Assembly (NCBI GenBank): GCA_052387675.1
Contig: JBQTIY010000011.1
Location: 186,001 to 250,000, forward strand
DNA from: JBQTIY01 sp052387675
Lineage (GTDB): Bacteria > Planctomycetota > B15-G4
Direction of reading: 5' to 3'
Length of the DNA: 64,000 bases
The translations under genes were made by a program, and so were the position numbers. The notes beneath the pieces were generated by a model, which was not told the DNA's origin, ran no database searches, and worked only from the letters and a program-made list of their open reading frames with translations. Shown piece by piece: positions 25,844 through 33,733 of the stretch; position 1 is the first letter of the stretch, and each line of letters begins with the position of its first letter.

Positions 25844-26087
25844 CGGAGTTCCTCGCGAGGATGACTGACGAGAGCGCGATCCCGAACACCTGGGATCATA
25901 ACACGTCACCATGCTCAGCTCGGAGCCGACGAGCACGCCGGTTCACGCATTCGTGGCGCGACGCCGAAGGCAAGCGTGGCGTAAACGGCCGCCGCCGCGC
26001 CGAGGCTCGGTGCTCAATGCGCCACCTTGCCCTGGTCTTAGCGAGGAGCGTTGCTCAGTCGTCGTTGTGTCTCTGCCGGCTCAGATC

Positions 26088-26252
26088 TCAACGGACATCC
26101 GTCACCGTCAAAGGAACTTCCTCTCCCAGCACTGGGTACCCGGCAAGCGACTGGTGACCGGTGGCGAGAAATAGTGTGCCGTGCGGATCCACTCGCAACT
26201 TCACGTGAGCATGAAGTGGATCCACGAGGGCGTACAGCTCGTTCTCCGTCAC
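26088..26252 (-). CDS. Possible small protein, 54 residues
   Basis: A short frame with GTG start at 26252 and a G-rich stretch just upstream. It has protein-like composition (NELYALVDPLHAHVKLRVDP, then LAGYPVLGEEVPLTVTDVR). It matches nothing I know and may be the fragment of a longer gene. Apart from it, 25844-26337 shows only a 9 bp inverted repeat (GGATCCACT arms, about 26186-26226) that lies inside this frame. Confidence 0.35.
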   Translation of the reverse strand: MTENELYALVDPLHAHVKLRVDPHGTLFLATGHQSLAGYPVLGEEVPLTVTDVR

Positions 26253-26337
26253 TCACCCCCACGCGACCGGGAGGCCGACGTCGTTGCTGGTGTGCAAGAC
26301 TGCGTAGTCGGCCGCGGAGTCAGTCCACGGATTCCAG

Positions 26338-26847
26338 TCACTCTGGGATCTCCAAGCGCTCGATGATGTCCTGAAAGGTTATGACGCCTTCGACGTCGCC
26401 GGCCCCGCACGACCGGTCGACGAAGTGCTCGCGAGCGATGGCCTGTCCGTTCCACATTCGCGTGACCGTGATGTAGTCGGTGTCGCTGCAGCCGTCGCCC
26501 GGCCCGGCGCGGTAGTAGTTCAGCAGTTTCTCCAGACCAAGCAGATCGGCCTGAGTGAGGCGGCCCTCGACGGTCGGACTGCGCTGCCGCTCGGTGAATT
26601 GCTGCGACTCCTCAGACCAGAGTCCCGAGCTCATGGTCACGCTCACGAGGGGCTGCACGCCACCGCGCAAGTCGAGGTCGTACGCCCTGTCACCAAAGCA
26701 GCCATCCGTGACGAGGTGCACCTGCCACGAGTCGGATGCGGGTAGCTCGGCGGACGCCACCACCTCCGGCAACTCTTCCGGCGATCTGCTTGAGCAACCC
26801 AGGCTGAGACTCAGAACCGAGGAGAAGATCACGACCATCTTCAGCAT
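26338..26847 (-). CDS. Small lipoprotein of unknown function
   Basis: 169 residues with lipobox SLGCSS. The mature part looks like a single beta-rich domain (QVHLVTDGCFGDRAYDLDLR, YITVTRMWNGQAIAREHFVD). It has four cysteines after the lipid-anchored one, possibly two disulfides. No family recognised. It overlaps the end of the SRPBCC-like fragment by seven bases. Part of the minus-strand small-gene array. Confidence 0.65.
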   Translation of the reverse strand: MLKMVVIFSSVLSLSLGCSSRSPEELPEVVASAELPASDSWQVHLVTDGCFGDRAYDLDLRGGVQPLVSVTMSSGLWSEESQQFTERQRSPTVEGRLTQADLLGLEKLLNYYRAGPGDGCSDTDYITVTRMWNGQAIAREHFVDRSCGAGDVEGVITFQDIIERLEIPE

Positions 26848-27044
26848 GTCTCGTCACTCCCGGCCTTCGGCTCTTGGATAGACGTGACGAGCGCGGGCAC
26901 GGCCCGGTCGAGATTCCTCGAGTACGCCCCCGCGAAGAGTCTTCCGAGCAGCGAGGCGCCGAAGCCTTCCGCGTCCACGATCCAAGTCAGGCGCGTCCGA
27001 TCGGGTGCCACCACATCAAACTGGGGCTGCAGCAAGCGAGTCAT
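26841..27044 (-). CDS. Short SRPBCC-like fragment
   Basis: 67 residues from ATG 27044 (a TTG at 27062 is possible). The sequence LTWIVDAEGFGASLLGRLFA and SRNLDRAVPALVTSI resembles only the last strand and C-terminal helix of SRPBCC/polyketide-cyclase proteins, which are normally about 150 residues. It is therefore probably the truncated 3' part of a gene whose 5' end was lost at the degenerate recombination site just upstream (27055-27117). Confidence 0.5.
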   Translation of the reverse strand: MTRLLQPQFDVVAPDRTRLTWIVDAEGFGASLLGRLFAGAYSRNLDRAVPALVTSIQEPKAGSDETC

Positions 27045-27054
27045 CAAACCGAAT

Positions 27055-27117
27055 CCTAGCAACCCGCCGACTGGCTGTGCTGCTCGGCCGGTCGGCTGCA
27101 GCGGCGGAACAGGCTAA
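27055..27117 (-). other. Degenerate attC-like site
   Basis: On the minus strand the stretch after the DUF1697 stop reads CCGCCGCTGCAGCCGACCGG, nearly identical to the same segment in the attC at 33619-33717 (one base differs in that core). Both outer boxes are mutated: the R'' side has lost its AAC and the R' side reads GCTAGGA. Probably a decayed cassette boundary. Confidence 0.45.
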
Positions 27118-27119
27118 GG

Positions 27120-27683
27120 CTACTTGTTCGATGGGGCATCGGCGTCGCCTTTACCCGCGAGCGCGTGCAGCTTGAGTGTCGTGGCCCAGTTCCTCGTCGT
27201 AGCAAGCCTTCCTGCCTTTCCGAGAAGCGCCTCGCCAGCTTTGCTTTGCAGTATGCCGGTAGCGCACCAGAGGTAGGCGGCGTGCTTGCCGATCGCGAAC
27301 TGCTCTGGAGCCTCGACGAACTGCTGGACAGCCGCCAGGCTCGTGAGCGCCCGGGCGTCTGGCGCAAAGGCAACCAGGAAGCGGGAGTGTTGCTCTGCTT
27401 CAGCGACAATCGGGTTCTCGGCAACGATGGCAGCAAGCTCCTTGGCAGACTTGACCACTACTGGCACCTGGACACCGAGCTCGGCCGCGAGAGCTGCAGC
27501 GATACTTGCAGCGTGCTTGGCAGGCGCACCCTTCGTTGCACGGAAGACTGCGTTCCCGCTGTTCAACAGAGTGACTACGTCCGTGTAACCCAGGCCCGAG
27601 AGAAGCTTGCGGAACTCGGCCATCGGGACACGCTTGGCTTTGCCGACGTTGACGCCGCGCAGAAGGGCTACGAATCTGGGCAT
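27120..27683 (-). CDS. DUF1697 family protein
   Basis: 187 residues. The start FVALLRGVNVGKAKRVPMAE and the segment VVTLLNSGNAVFRATKG are diagnostic of DUF1697, a small cytosolic family of unknown function often found as a lone mobile gene. The start codon lies eight bases after the short attC-like site at 27691-27735, as expected for a cassette gene. Confidence 0.9.
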   Translation of the reverse strand: MPRFVALLRGVNVGKAKRVPMAEFRKLLSGLGYTDVVTLLNSGNAVFRATKGAPAKHAASIAAALAAELGVQVPVVVKSAKELAAIVAENPIVAEAEQHSRFLVAFAPDARALTSLAAVQQFVEAPEQFAIGKHAAYLWCATGILQSKAGEALLGKAGRLATTRNWATTLKLHALAGKGDADAPSNK

Positions 27684-27690
27684 GTGCGAC

Positions 27691-27735
27691 GCCTCACGAC
27701 TCTGCCGCTTAGCTGCCGGCCGCAGTTCGTTAGGC
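27691..27735 (-). other. Short attC-like site
   Basis: In the plus-strand reading it starts GCCTCACGACTCTGCCGC and ends GTTCGTTAGGC. The outer arms pair as GCCTAACGAACTGC against GCCTCACGACTCTGC with one extra base, the asymmetry typical of attC. The left box has one change (CAC for AAC). It sits between the stop of the 27741 gene and the start of the DUF1697 gene. Shorter than usual attC sites. Confidence 0.55.
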
Positions 27736-27740
27736 GACGC

Positions 27741-28286
27741 TCATTTGACAACTGTCACCCTTCGGTCATCGAAGTGTGCCCGTAGTGGCTCTGGTTCCGC
27801 TGTGCACCACCCACGTGGAGCGAGCATGGGGTCGTCGATGATCAGCCCCACGCGTCGGCCGTTGATGGTCAGCCATGCTCCCAGTTCATCCATCGACCTG
27901 TGGGGGTCACGGTCGTTCACCTTCACCTCGAACGACTGAATGACCGCATTGGCCCAATCCGCGGCGTCGCACACGCGCCAGAAGTTCTCACGCTGTTTCT
28001 CGCGTATCTCCTGCCATGTGAGAATCCATATGCCATCGGCCGTCGCGGTCGTGGTCCTCGCCTTCTCCTCTGCCGAGAGTGTGGCTGAGGCATCCATTGC
28101 CGCGAGAATGTCTTCTCGAGTCGCGCAGATCTTGAGAAAGGCGTCTTCATCGCGCTGCTGCAGAGCCAGGAGTGCATGCCGTACAAGAGCCTCGGGATCT
28201 GTGAGTGCGGTCTGACGGCAACCGACGGCGAACAAGCTTACGAGCAGCAGTGCACTGACTCTGCTCAGGAGACTGAGCAACACCAT
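27741..28286 (-). CDS. Small lipoprotein of unknown function
   Basis: 181 residues from ATG 28286, with GAGGAG just upstream. Leader with lipobox FAVGCR. A helical first half (DPEALVRHALLALQQRDEDAF) and a beta-rich second half (WANAVIQSFEVKVNDRDPH, GAWLTINGRRVGLIIDDPM) recall small NTF2/DUF4878-like domains, but the match is weak. Its stop codon lies six bases from an attC-like site. Confidence 0.65.
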   Translation of the reverse strand: MVLLSLLSRVSALLLVSLFAVGCRQTALTDPEALVRHALLALQQRDEDAFLKICATREDILAAMDASATLSAEEKARTTTATADGIWILTWQEIREKQRENFWRVCDAADWANAVIQSFEVKVNDRDPHRSMDELGAWLTINGRRVGLIIDDPMLAPRGWCTAEPEPLRAHFDDRRVTVVK

Positions 28287-28406
28287 CAGATGCTCCTCTC
28301 GAGATGAATGTCGGTGGCGTCGCGGCACGCCGACTGCTGCCGTCACGATCACAAACGCTGCTCCAATCATCGTTCAGCGTGCCTCTCGACCGAGCTCAAT
28401 CGCTTC

Positions 28407-28586
28407 TCACTTCTTCTCTAAGTCGTCCAAGCGCTGCTGCAGTTTGGCAACCTGATCTTCCAAGTCTTGCCGCTTGCTCTTGCCGACGAGCGATCTCAAC
28501 CACTCATCTGCACCTGTGATGCTGGCGAAGACCAGCCAGGCCACGCCGAGGCAAACGGCCCACGTGATCAGGTTAGAAGGTTCCAT
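28407..28586 (-). CDS. 59-residue membrane-anchored coiled-coil protein
   Basis: One N-terminal membrane helix (LITWAVCLGVAWLVFASI, residues 6-23) is followed by a short loop, a basic patch (GKSKRQ) and a heptad-patterned coiled coil (DLEDQVAKLQQRLDDLEKK). A G-rich segment (GAGGG) precedes the ATG at 28586. The design resembles small phage-shock or stress membrane proteins, but no family is assigned. Confidence 0.65.
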   Translation of the reverse strand: MEPSNLITWAVCLGVAWLVFASITGADEWLRSLVGKSKRQDLEDQVAKLQQRLDDLEKK

Positions 28587-28698
28587 GCTCCGTTTGCCCT
28601 CTTCGTTGGTTGCCGCCTAAAGGACGGTGGAATCGCCGCCGCGCCCGACGGGTCAGATCATGCCACAGATGGTGACTGCCACTGGGTACGTGCGCAGC

Positions 28699-29463
28699 CT
28701 AGTCGACCTCATCGCCGACACGGCGTGGCGGGAGTTGCACAATGAACTCCGTTCTCGGCTGAATGAGCACGCTGTACGCCGTGTGTTGCTCCTCGAACGG
28801 CACGATGCCCAGGCGATCAAGCAGGTCCCATCTCGCGGAGCGTACGCGGCCGGCTGAGGGTGTCAGGCGCTCATGCCACACCGCGTACGATCCCAGGTGT
28901 CCATCTCGCCGCGTGAAGTACCCGGTCAGAGGGTGCGTCAGCACCACAAGGCCCGTCTCGATATCCGGGAAACCGTCGAACACCAGCGGTCCACCGGTGT
29001 CCTCAAGCTCCACCATGGCCGAAGCCCAGCGACTCTCTGTCGCCACCTTAAAGCAGGAGTAGCGGCCCGATGATTCTTGCTCGCACTCAAACCGAAAGCG
29101 CCCATAGTGCCAGGGCAGTCGCCACAGATAGCGCGGCAAGGCCACGGACCACGAGCCGAGCGTGGTGCCGAGAAACCAGACTGCTCGCGTGCCGGTCTGG
29201 CGCTCACGAATATAGATCCGGTAGTTCGTCTGACCAAAGCGCAGCCGGGGGCTGGGGAAGGCCGCCGCGCGAAAGTCCTGGTCCTCAAATGGAACAACCG
29301 ACAACAGAGCCCGCATCTGACCGTCGAGCGAGATGCAATCCAGTTCAAAGCGTGGATGCAGAAGAGGCTGCAGCCGCTCAGGCGGAACAGCGTAGGTGAC
29401 GAGGGCGAAATGCCGCAGGGTCGTGACTGCATCGACGCCGGAGACGGCGGGCCGCTGCAGCAT
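28699..29463 (-). CDS. DUF2071 (YqjF-like) family protein
   Basis: 254 residues. The N-terminal segment HFALVTYAVPPERLQPLLHP followed by LLSVVPFEDQDFR, and the block FGQTNYRIYIRER and GVWFLGTTLGS-type sequence (here AVWFLGTTLGSWSVALPRYL), match DUF2071, which adopts an acetoacetate-decarboxylase-like fold. Biochemical role unknown. It lies in the minus-strand cassette-like array. Confidence 0.85.
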   Translation of the reverse strand: MLQRPAVSGVDAVTTLRHFALVTYAVPPERLQPLLHPRFELDCISLDGQMRALLSVVPFEDQDFRAAAFPSPRLRFGQTNYRIYIRERQTGTRAVWFLGTTLGSWSVALPRYLWRLPWHYGRFRFECEQESSGRYSCFKVATESRWASAMVELEDTGGPLVFDGFPDIETGLVVLTHPLTGYFTRRDGHLGSYAVWHERLTPSAGRVRSARWDLLDRLGIVPFEEQHTAYSVLIQPRTEFIVQLPPRRVGDEVD

Positions 29464-29586
29464 CGACGACGTGAACGTCTGTGGCTCGATGAGTGTTCCC
29501 TAGCCTGCTAACGATCGATCGTAGCGAGCCACGCTTCGGCCGACTCCTGTTGAACGTCTGCTCCCACCATCATCGAGCCCCCGGCC

Positions 29587-30201
29587 TCAGTCATCAGGCG
29601 ACTGCTCAAACCACCAATCGGAATCGCCAATCCGCCTGACTTCGACGGGCCCCAAGCTGCTACTCCACTCAGCGGGCTTTGCCCCGGGGGAATAGATATA
29701 GGTGAACACCAACTCGATGCCGCCGCCGCGGCGCCGGAAAGAAGCGGAGCTGAGGGTTCCGTCCTCCGCAAACTTGGCTTCAACCAGCCGGTTGGTCGGA
29801 ACCCCGCTGGCTCGAATGGCCTGAGCCAACTGCTCAAAGGCCGCCTCGGTCTCCTTGTCAAACACCTGGTCACCATCCTCACGCGCACGCTCTGCGTCCG
29901 TGCTGAACTTCCCGCGTTTCCAGGCGATCGAGCCACCCGACATACCCTCGTTGAGGTACCAGGTGACTCGAAGGTCACTGACCACAGGCAGGACGTGAGT
30001 CTGCAGTGCCGCGACCTCCTCGGACTGCTGCTCGACGGAGGGCGGTGAGGTCATTCCGGGATACCAGCATCCTCCCTTGGCGAACGCGATCGCGAGAGTC
30101 ACCCAGCGAAGGGTCACCAAGCGCAGGCCCACTCCCGTCGCCGCTCGCCCGCGAGTTTTGCTCTCTCTTGGATTCACGTCACGTTCCTTCTGCATGCTCA
30201 T
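29587..30201 (-). CDS. Predicted exported or lipoprotein, unknown function
   Basis: 204 residues starting at ATG 30201 with GAGGAGAGG upstream. A weak leader with AFAKGGCW may be a lipobox, after an unusually long basic n-region. The mature part has an alpha/beta pattern (HVLPVVSDLRVTWYLNEG, FEQLAQAIRASGVPTNRLV, GGIELVFTYIYSPG). No family recognised. Confidence 0.6.
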   Translation of the reverse strand: MSMQKERDVNPRESKTRGRAATGVGLRLVTLRWVTLAIAFAKGGCWYPGMTSPPSVEQQSEEVAALQTHVLPVVSDLRVTWYLNEGMSGGSIAWKRGKFSTDAERAREDGDQVFDKETEAAFEQLAQAIRASGVPTNRLVEAKFAEDGTLSSASFRRRGGGIELVFTYIYSPGAKPAEWSSSLGPVEVRRIGDSDWWFEQSPDD

Positions 30202-30323
30202 GAGGCACCTCTCCTCTGGGAGATGTTAGGACCTTGGCCGCGCACGCCACAATCCTTTGCGCGCTGCGTGCTGAACAGCTTCCACATAAGGAATAATGGC
30301 CTGCCGATGACTGAGACGGCAAG

Positions 30324-31022
30324 TTAGCGTGCATCGTCCAGCTTTCCAGCGAGCTCTTTCAGGAACTCTGCCGAGGTGACTTCTTTCCCGTCAGCGCGGC
30401 GAATGCGGTAGTCCTTCCCGCTCAGCGAGGACTTGCTGGCACAAAGGCTGATGAAGTCATCGAGGCTGCGAACCTCCGACCGTTTGGAAGACAGCTTGCC
30501 CCGCAGGTGCTCAGCGGCCTGAGCTGCGGTGTACTCGCTGCCATTGCGAATGAACACGCAGCCAACTTGGGACTCGAGGGCACTGAGCAACTCCTCGATT
30601 CGCTCAGACTCGCTGATCGCGCCCACGCCTGGTGACCCAAGGACAAAGTCCGCGGAGTCCTGACCGATTATGAGGTTGTGGATCTCGACGAGTTGGAGCT
30701 GAAGCGGAAACTCTTGCAGTTGAAAGGCAAGGACTTCCCCTGCGTGCAGCGACGCTTCTGCGAGCGGGCCGGAGGCCGAGGAGGAGATGACCGTGTGGAC
30801 CTGGTCTCCAGAGATGTCCCCCAGCGCAACGCGGAGATCCCCGTTGGTATCAGGGATCTCCGCCGTAGCGCGCTGCTGAACCGAGAAGCTGATGGGCAGC
30901 GCGAAGGGAGGCGGCGGTGGCGCTGCAGCGACTTCCGTGGCCTCGATGTTCGTGGCCTCGCTACAGGCAGACAGCAGAAGCGCCACGACTGCCGAGAGGA
31001 CGGTCCCAGTTCTCCGAGCCAC
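30324..31022 (-). CDS. Lipoprotein with C-terminal DUF5329-like domain
   Basis: 232 residues if translation starts at GTG 31022, which gives a clean lipobox LLSACSE; the frame is open further upstream but runs through a degenerate attC-like sequence. A Pro-rich linker and a beta domain (residues 30-125) lead to a C-terminal domain with IEELLSALESQVGCVFIRNG, YTAAQAAEHLRGKL, DDFISLCASKSSLSGKDY and EFLKELAGKL, closely matching the DUF5329 pattern. Confidence 0.75.
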   Translation of the reverse strand: MARRTGTVLSAVVALLLSACSEATNIEATEVAAAPPPPPFALPISFSVQQRATAEIPDTNGDLRVALGDISGDQVHTVISSSASGPLAEASLHAGEVLAFQLQEFPLQLQLVEIHNLIIGQDSADFVLGSPGVGAISESERIEELLSALESQVGCVFIRNGSEYTAAQAAEHLRGKLSSKRSEVRSLDDFISLCASKSSLSGKDYRIRRADGKEVTSAEFLKELAGKLDDAR

Positions 31023-31023
31023 G

Positions 31024-31090
31024 CTACCGACACTGCCGCTTAGCCGCCAGCCAAGCCTCGTCGCGCCGTGACAATGAAGACGCGTACCCG
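31024..31090 (-). other. Degenerate attC-like site
   Basis: The plus-strand segment GCTACCGACACTGCCGCTTA (31023-31042) is a mutated version of the GCCTAACGACTCTGCCGCTC half-site found at 35440. The opposite end, GCGTACCCG near 31082, only loosely resembles a partner box. It lies exactly between two array genes (stop at 31094, start at 31022). Confidence 0.35.
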
Positions 31091-31093
31091 ACC

Positions 31094-31552
31094 TCATGAC
31101 TTGGACTCGTGCAACACACCTTGCCGCTGCAAGTTCTGCACGTACCTGGCCAGGATGAAGAAGAGGAACAAGCCGCCGAAGCCGGCCCAAAGGATCGCCG
31201 AGGCCTCATGGCCGTTGAGCCATCGCCACACACCGCCCACTTGCACCAGGGCGACCCACAGAACGATCAACCACGCGGGCCAGACTGCGCGCGCGCTGCG
31301 CTTGAGAAGCAGGTAGACACAAAGAGCTGCGCTCCCGTGATAGAGCAGCCCCGTGCCGAAGTACTGGTCGAAGGCCGTCGTGCCGGCCCAGTCCTGATCG
31401 GGCAGCGTCTCGGAGGATCTCAGGTAGTAGTAGAGCGGGATGGGTCCAACGGCGGTGAAGGCGTAGACCAAGTAGGCCGGCCACAGATCCCGGCGCCGCG
31501 GCTCAGGAGACACCGTCGCGCCCGGTAAAGGCAATGCGCTAGCTTCCGGCAT
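31094..31552 (-). CDS. Four-helix membrane protein, unknown function
   Basis: 152 residues from ATG 31552, with AAGGAG six bases upstream. Four hydrophobic helices cover residues about 28-140 (LWPAYLVYAFTAVGPIPLYY, LLYHGSAALCVYLLL, WPAWLIVLWVALVQVGGVW, ILWAGFGGLFLFFILARYV). No family recognised. Typical of the membrane-protein-rich array in which it lies. Confidence 0.7.
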   Translation of the reverse strand: MPEASALPLPGATVSPEPRRRDLWPAYLVYAFTAVGPIPLYYYLRSSETLPDQDWAGTTAFDQYFGTGLLYHGSAALCVYLLLKRSARAVWPAWLIVLWVALVQVGGVWRWLNGHEASAILWAGFGGLFLFFILARYVQNLQRQGVLHESKS

Positions 31553-31628
31553 GCTGACTCCTTGGTCATCAAACGACACAGCCGCTCGACGGCCGAGGCC
31601 GCTCCACCGTCAATGAATCCTATGAGAT

Positions 31629-31880
31629 CTATGGTCGATTCCGGTCACGTGCAGCACCTGATTCGGCGTCTGAGCGCGAACGAGGTCCAGGTGGGCGACG
31701 ACGCAAGAGCCGGCCGACGCCAATCAACAGCACGCCTCCGAGGAACGGCCCATACCAGGGTGCCACGGCAAACTCGAAAGCGACACCGAGTTGCTGCAGT
31801 AAGGTCGACAGGAGGCCGAGCAGCCCAATGACGACCGCCGCAAGCCCTGCCACAAGGATTCCATTGCCAATCCGCCGCAT
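31629..31880 (-). CDS. Small two-helix membrane protein
   Basis: 83 residues from ATG 31880, with GGAGAAG just upstream. Helices at about residues 6-25 and 44-58 (LVAGLAAVVIGLLGLLSTLL, FLGGVLLIGVGRLL), then a basic, disordered C-terminus rich in Arg/Pro/Ser. Function unknown. Confidence 0.65.
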   Translation of the reverse strand: MRRIGNGILVAGLAAVVIGLLGLLSTLLQQLGVAFEFAVAPWYGPFLGGVLLIGVGRLLRRRPPGPRSRSDAESGAARDRNRP

Positions 31881-31924
31881 CGTCTTCTCCTGGTGATGAA
31901 GGGCACCTCGAGTGCAACGGATGC

Positions 31925-32263
31925 TCAGGCAACCCGCTTGGAGCGCTCTGCCTTCCCGAGGAAGTAATGAATCAGCAGGGCCAGGAGAGTCCAGTACAGG
32001 GCGAAGCCGAGAACCAGGATCGGGGGCGGCAAGTCCGGCAATTCGGTCAAAGGCAGCAAGGGTCCGATCAACACAACCTTGATTGGCAGCAGAAGGGCAG
32101 AGACTGCACTCTTCCATGCCACCACGGACCCGAGTCCCAGGAAGGACTCGCTCCTCGCCGGAAACAGTCGCACTTCCGATCCCAAGACTGAGTTGGAGAT
32201 GAACTGAAAGGCAAACCCGCAAAGCAGAAAGACGGCGACAAACCGTGTTCTCGAAACTTTCAA
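31925..32263 (-). CDS. Small membrane protein (TTG start)
   Basis: 112 residues if it starts at TTG 32263, which has GGGAGGA five bases upstream and gives an N-terminal helix at once (FVAVFLLCGFAFQFISNSV). Two more helices follow (SALLLPIKVVLIGPLLPL, ILVLGFALYWTLLALLIHYF). The longer frame from 32434 would run through the attC at 32302-32415 and is not favoured. Confidence 0.6.
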   Translation of the reverse strand: MKVSRTRFVAVFLLCGFAFQFISNSVLGSEVRLFPARSESFLGLGSVVAWKSAVSALLLPIKVVLIGPLLPLTELPDLPPPILVLGFALYWTLLALLIHYFLGKAERSKRVA

Positions 32264-32301
32264 AGTAGTCCTCCCAATTTGGATCTGATTGCTGGACGTC
32301 C

Positions 32302-32415
32302 GTTCAACGATGCCGCCATCCGGTGCAGCCAAGGCGCAATTCGGCGGCAGCAAATGGCGCTCTGCCGGTGCAGGATCAAACAACCTGCTGAGCACCGGAC
32401 GAGCGGCTGTTCGAG
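32302..32415 (-). other. attC-like recombination site
   Basis: The plus-strand left end is GTTCAAC (a legal RYYYAAC box) followed by GATGCCGCCATCCGGTGC; the right end has GCACCGGACGAGCGGCTGTTCGAG. The inner arms pair as GCCGCCATCCGGTGC against GCCGCTCGTCCGGTGC with one extra base, which is the attC signature. The right outer box is imperfect. It sits between the stop of the 32438 gene and the start of the 31925 gene. Confidence 0.6.
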
Positions 32416-32437
32416 GCATTGCGAGTTCATCCATGCC

Positions 32438-33337
32438 TCACTTAGGGGACACCGCGCGCCAGTGTGGTCGCGTCGAAACCCGCCAGCCAATAACCGGTCC
32501 GGCGTCCTTCTCGCGCTGGACCATCAGCGCCTCAGAGCGCATGGCCTCGACTTTGGTAATCGTCAACCGCTGAACCAGCCCAGGGGGCGCGATGACGAAC
32601 AGTTGTGTCCCGATCCGAAGACCCTGCTCGCTCCCGGCGGCGAGGGTCAGCGGCGTATCTCGGAAGTTCCAGCCGGAGACGCCTGGCCGGAGTGCGAACT
32701 CCCCGACTTCCAGCACTGTCGTCTCCACCGGTTCCTTCAGCAGAGCGTTCTGGTAGTCAAAGGGCAACTCCGGATCTCCAGTAACTTTGGTCAGCTCGTC
32801 TCCCTTGCGCAGCAGATACTCGCCGAAGATGGAGGTGCGCGGCTCGTCGCCCGCGTTGACATCGTTGCAGAAGCCAATGACGTCGTCGGCTGGCACGAGA
32901 TAGACGCGCGGCCCCCACGGGATGACGACGAGCTCGGGTGCGAGGCCGCGAAAGCCCTCGTGCACGTTCTCGAAGGCAAATGACAGGCCGAGCTTGCGGC
33001 CCGTCGAGGTCACGGCGCCGTAGTTGCGGTCGTACAGGCCGAGGCAACCATGCCACTCGAAGACGTAGCCTGAACGGGGTGCCAGAGTGAGCGACGTGTT
33101 CACCCCCGTCCCGTCGCCTGCGAAGTACTCGCCGGCCCAGGCGTGCGCTTCGAGCGTTGCGAGCTCGGCGCGGATCTCGGCGCGTCGCGCGTTCGCCGCG
33201 TGTTCGGCTTCGGCGGAGTGGCGGCTCTCCTCAGAGGCCACGCCCCTCGACACACTGACGCTCGGGGCAGACGGACTGCTCGGGGCTGGAGAGCACGCTG
33301 CCAGGAAGAACAGGAGGCTGTCGCGCAATCGCTTCAT
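32438..33337 (-). CDS. Lipoprotein of unknown function
   Basis: 299 residues from ATG 33337 with lipobox FFLAACS. A Ser/Pro linker and a short helix (AEHAANARRAEIRAELATLE) precede a beta-rich domain with AWAGEYFAGDGTGVNTSLT, GYVFEWHGCLGLYDRNYG and WGPRVYLVPADDVIGFCNDV. The WAGEYFxGDGxGxN pattern recurs in uncharacterised lipoproteins, but I cannot name the family. It lies 34 bp after the small membrane gene 33372-33596, probably in the same cassette. Confidence 0.7.
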   Translation of the reverse strand: MKRLRDSLLFFLAACSPAPSSPSAPSVSVSRGVASEESRHSAEAEHAANARRAEIRAELATLEAHAWAGEYFAGDGTGVNTSLTLAPRSGYVFEWHGCLGLYDRNYGAVTSTGRKLGLSFAFENVHEGFRGLAPELVVIPWGPRVYLVPADDVIGFCNDVNAGDEPRTSIFGEYLLRKGDELTKVTGDPELPFDYQNALLKEPVETTVLEVGEFALRPGVSGWNFRDTPLTLAAGSEQGLRIGTQLFVIAPPGLVQRLTITKVEAMRSEALMVQREKDAGPVIGWRVSTRPHWRAVSPK

Positions 33338-33371
33338 TGGCTGGGTCGCCCGACCAGCTGCGCCAGGGGCC

Positions 33372-33596
33372 TCAACCTGGCACCGCCCGCCCTCGAATCT
33401 CAGCGAGCTCCCCCTCGAGCACCTCGACGCGGCGTCGCAGCGTATGCAATGGAGCGTAAGCCATGAAGATGATGCCGACCCCGAAGGCCACGAGGCCCCA
33501 GTGGCCGTTGGACGGGAGGCTCGTGCCGACAACTGCGCCGCCGGCACCCGTGAGGCCGGCGCCGACGAAGATGAAAAGAAGGCTCAGCCGGGGCAT
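33372..33596 (-). CDS. Small two-helix membrane protein
   Basis: 74 residues starting at ATG 33596 with GGAGG nine bases upstream. Helices LLFIFVGAGLTGAGGAVVG and WGLVAFGVGIIFMAYAPL are followed by a short charged helix (RRRVEVLEGELAEIRGR) that could form a coiled coil. The start lies 23 bp after a full attC site. Confidence 0.7.
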   Translation of the reverse strand: MPRLSLLFIFVGAGLTGAGGAVVGTSLPSNGHWGLVAFGVGIIFMAYAPLHTLRRRVEVLEGELAEIRGRAVPG

Positions 33597-33618
33597 ATCA
33601 GGGACCTCCTCGTGTGCC

Positions 33619-33717
33619 GCCTAACAACTCTGCCGCTCAGCAGCCGGCCACACGCGAGCGCTCCGCAGCCTAGGTCGGCGCCGCGAGCGGCCGGTCGGAT
33701 GCAGCGGCGGGTTAAGC
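33619..33717 (-). other. attC recombination site, 99 bp
   Basis: Bounded by GCCTAAC (33619-33625) and GTTAAGC (33711-33717), which fit RYYYAAC and GTTRRRY. Inside, CTGCCGCTCAGCAGCCGGCC pairs with the segment read in reverse complement as CCGCCGCTGCATCCGACCGG, and a GC-rich variable centre loops out. On the minus strand, R'' is just after the stop of gene 33734 and R' just before gene 33372: the standard cassette arrangement. Confidence 0.8.
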
Positions 33718-33733
33718 AGCAGCAAGGCACGCT

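Noticed and set aside
25844..26087. Several short plus-strand frames in the gap before the array
   Set aside because: No ribosome-binding site, protein-like composition or similarity; treated as non-coding.
29507..29555. Possible attC between the genes at 28699 and 29587 (TGCTAAC ... GTTGAAC)
   Set aside because: The left box breaks the RYYYAAC rule and the arms do not pair.
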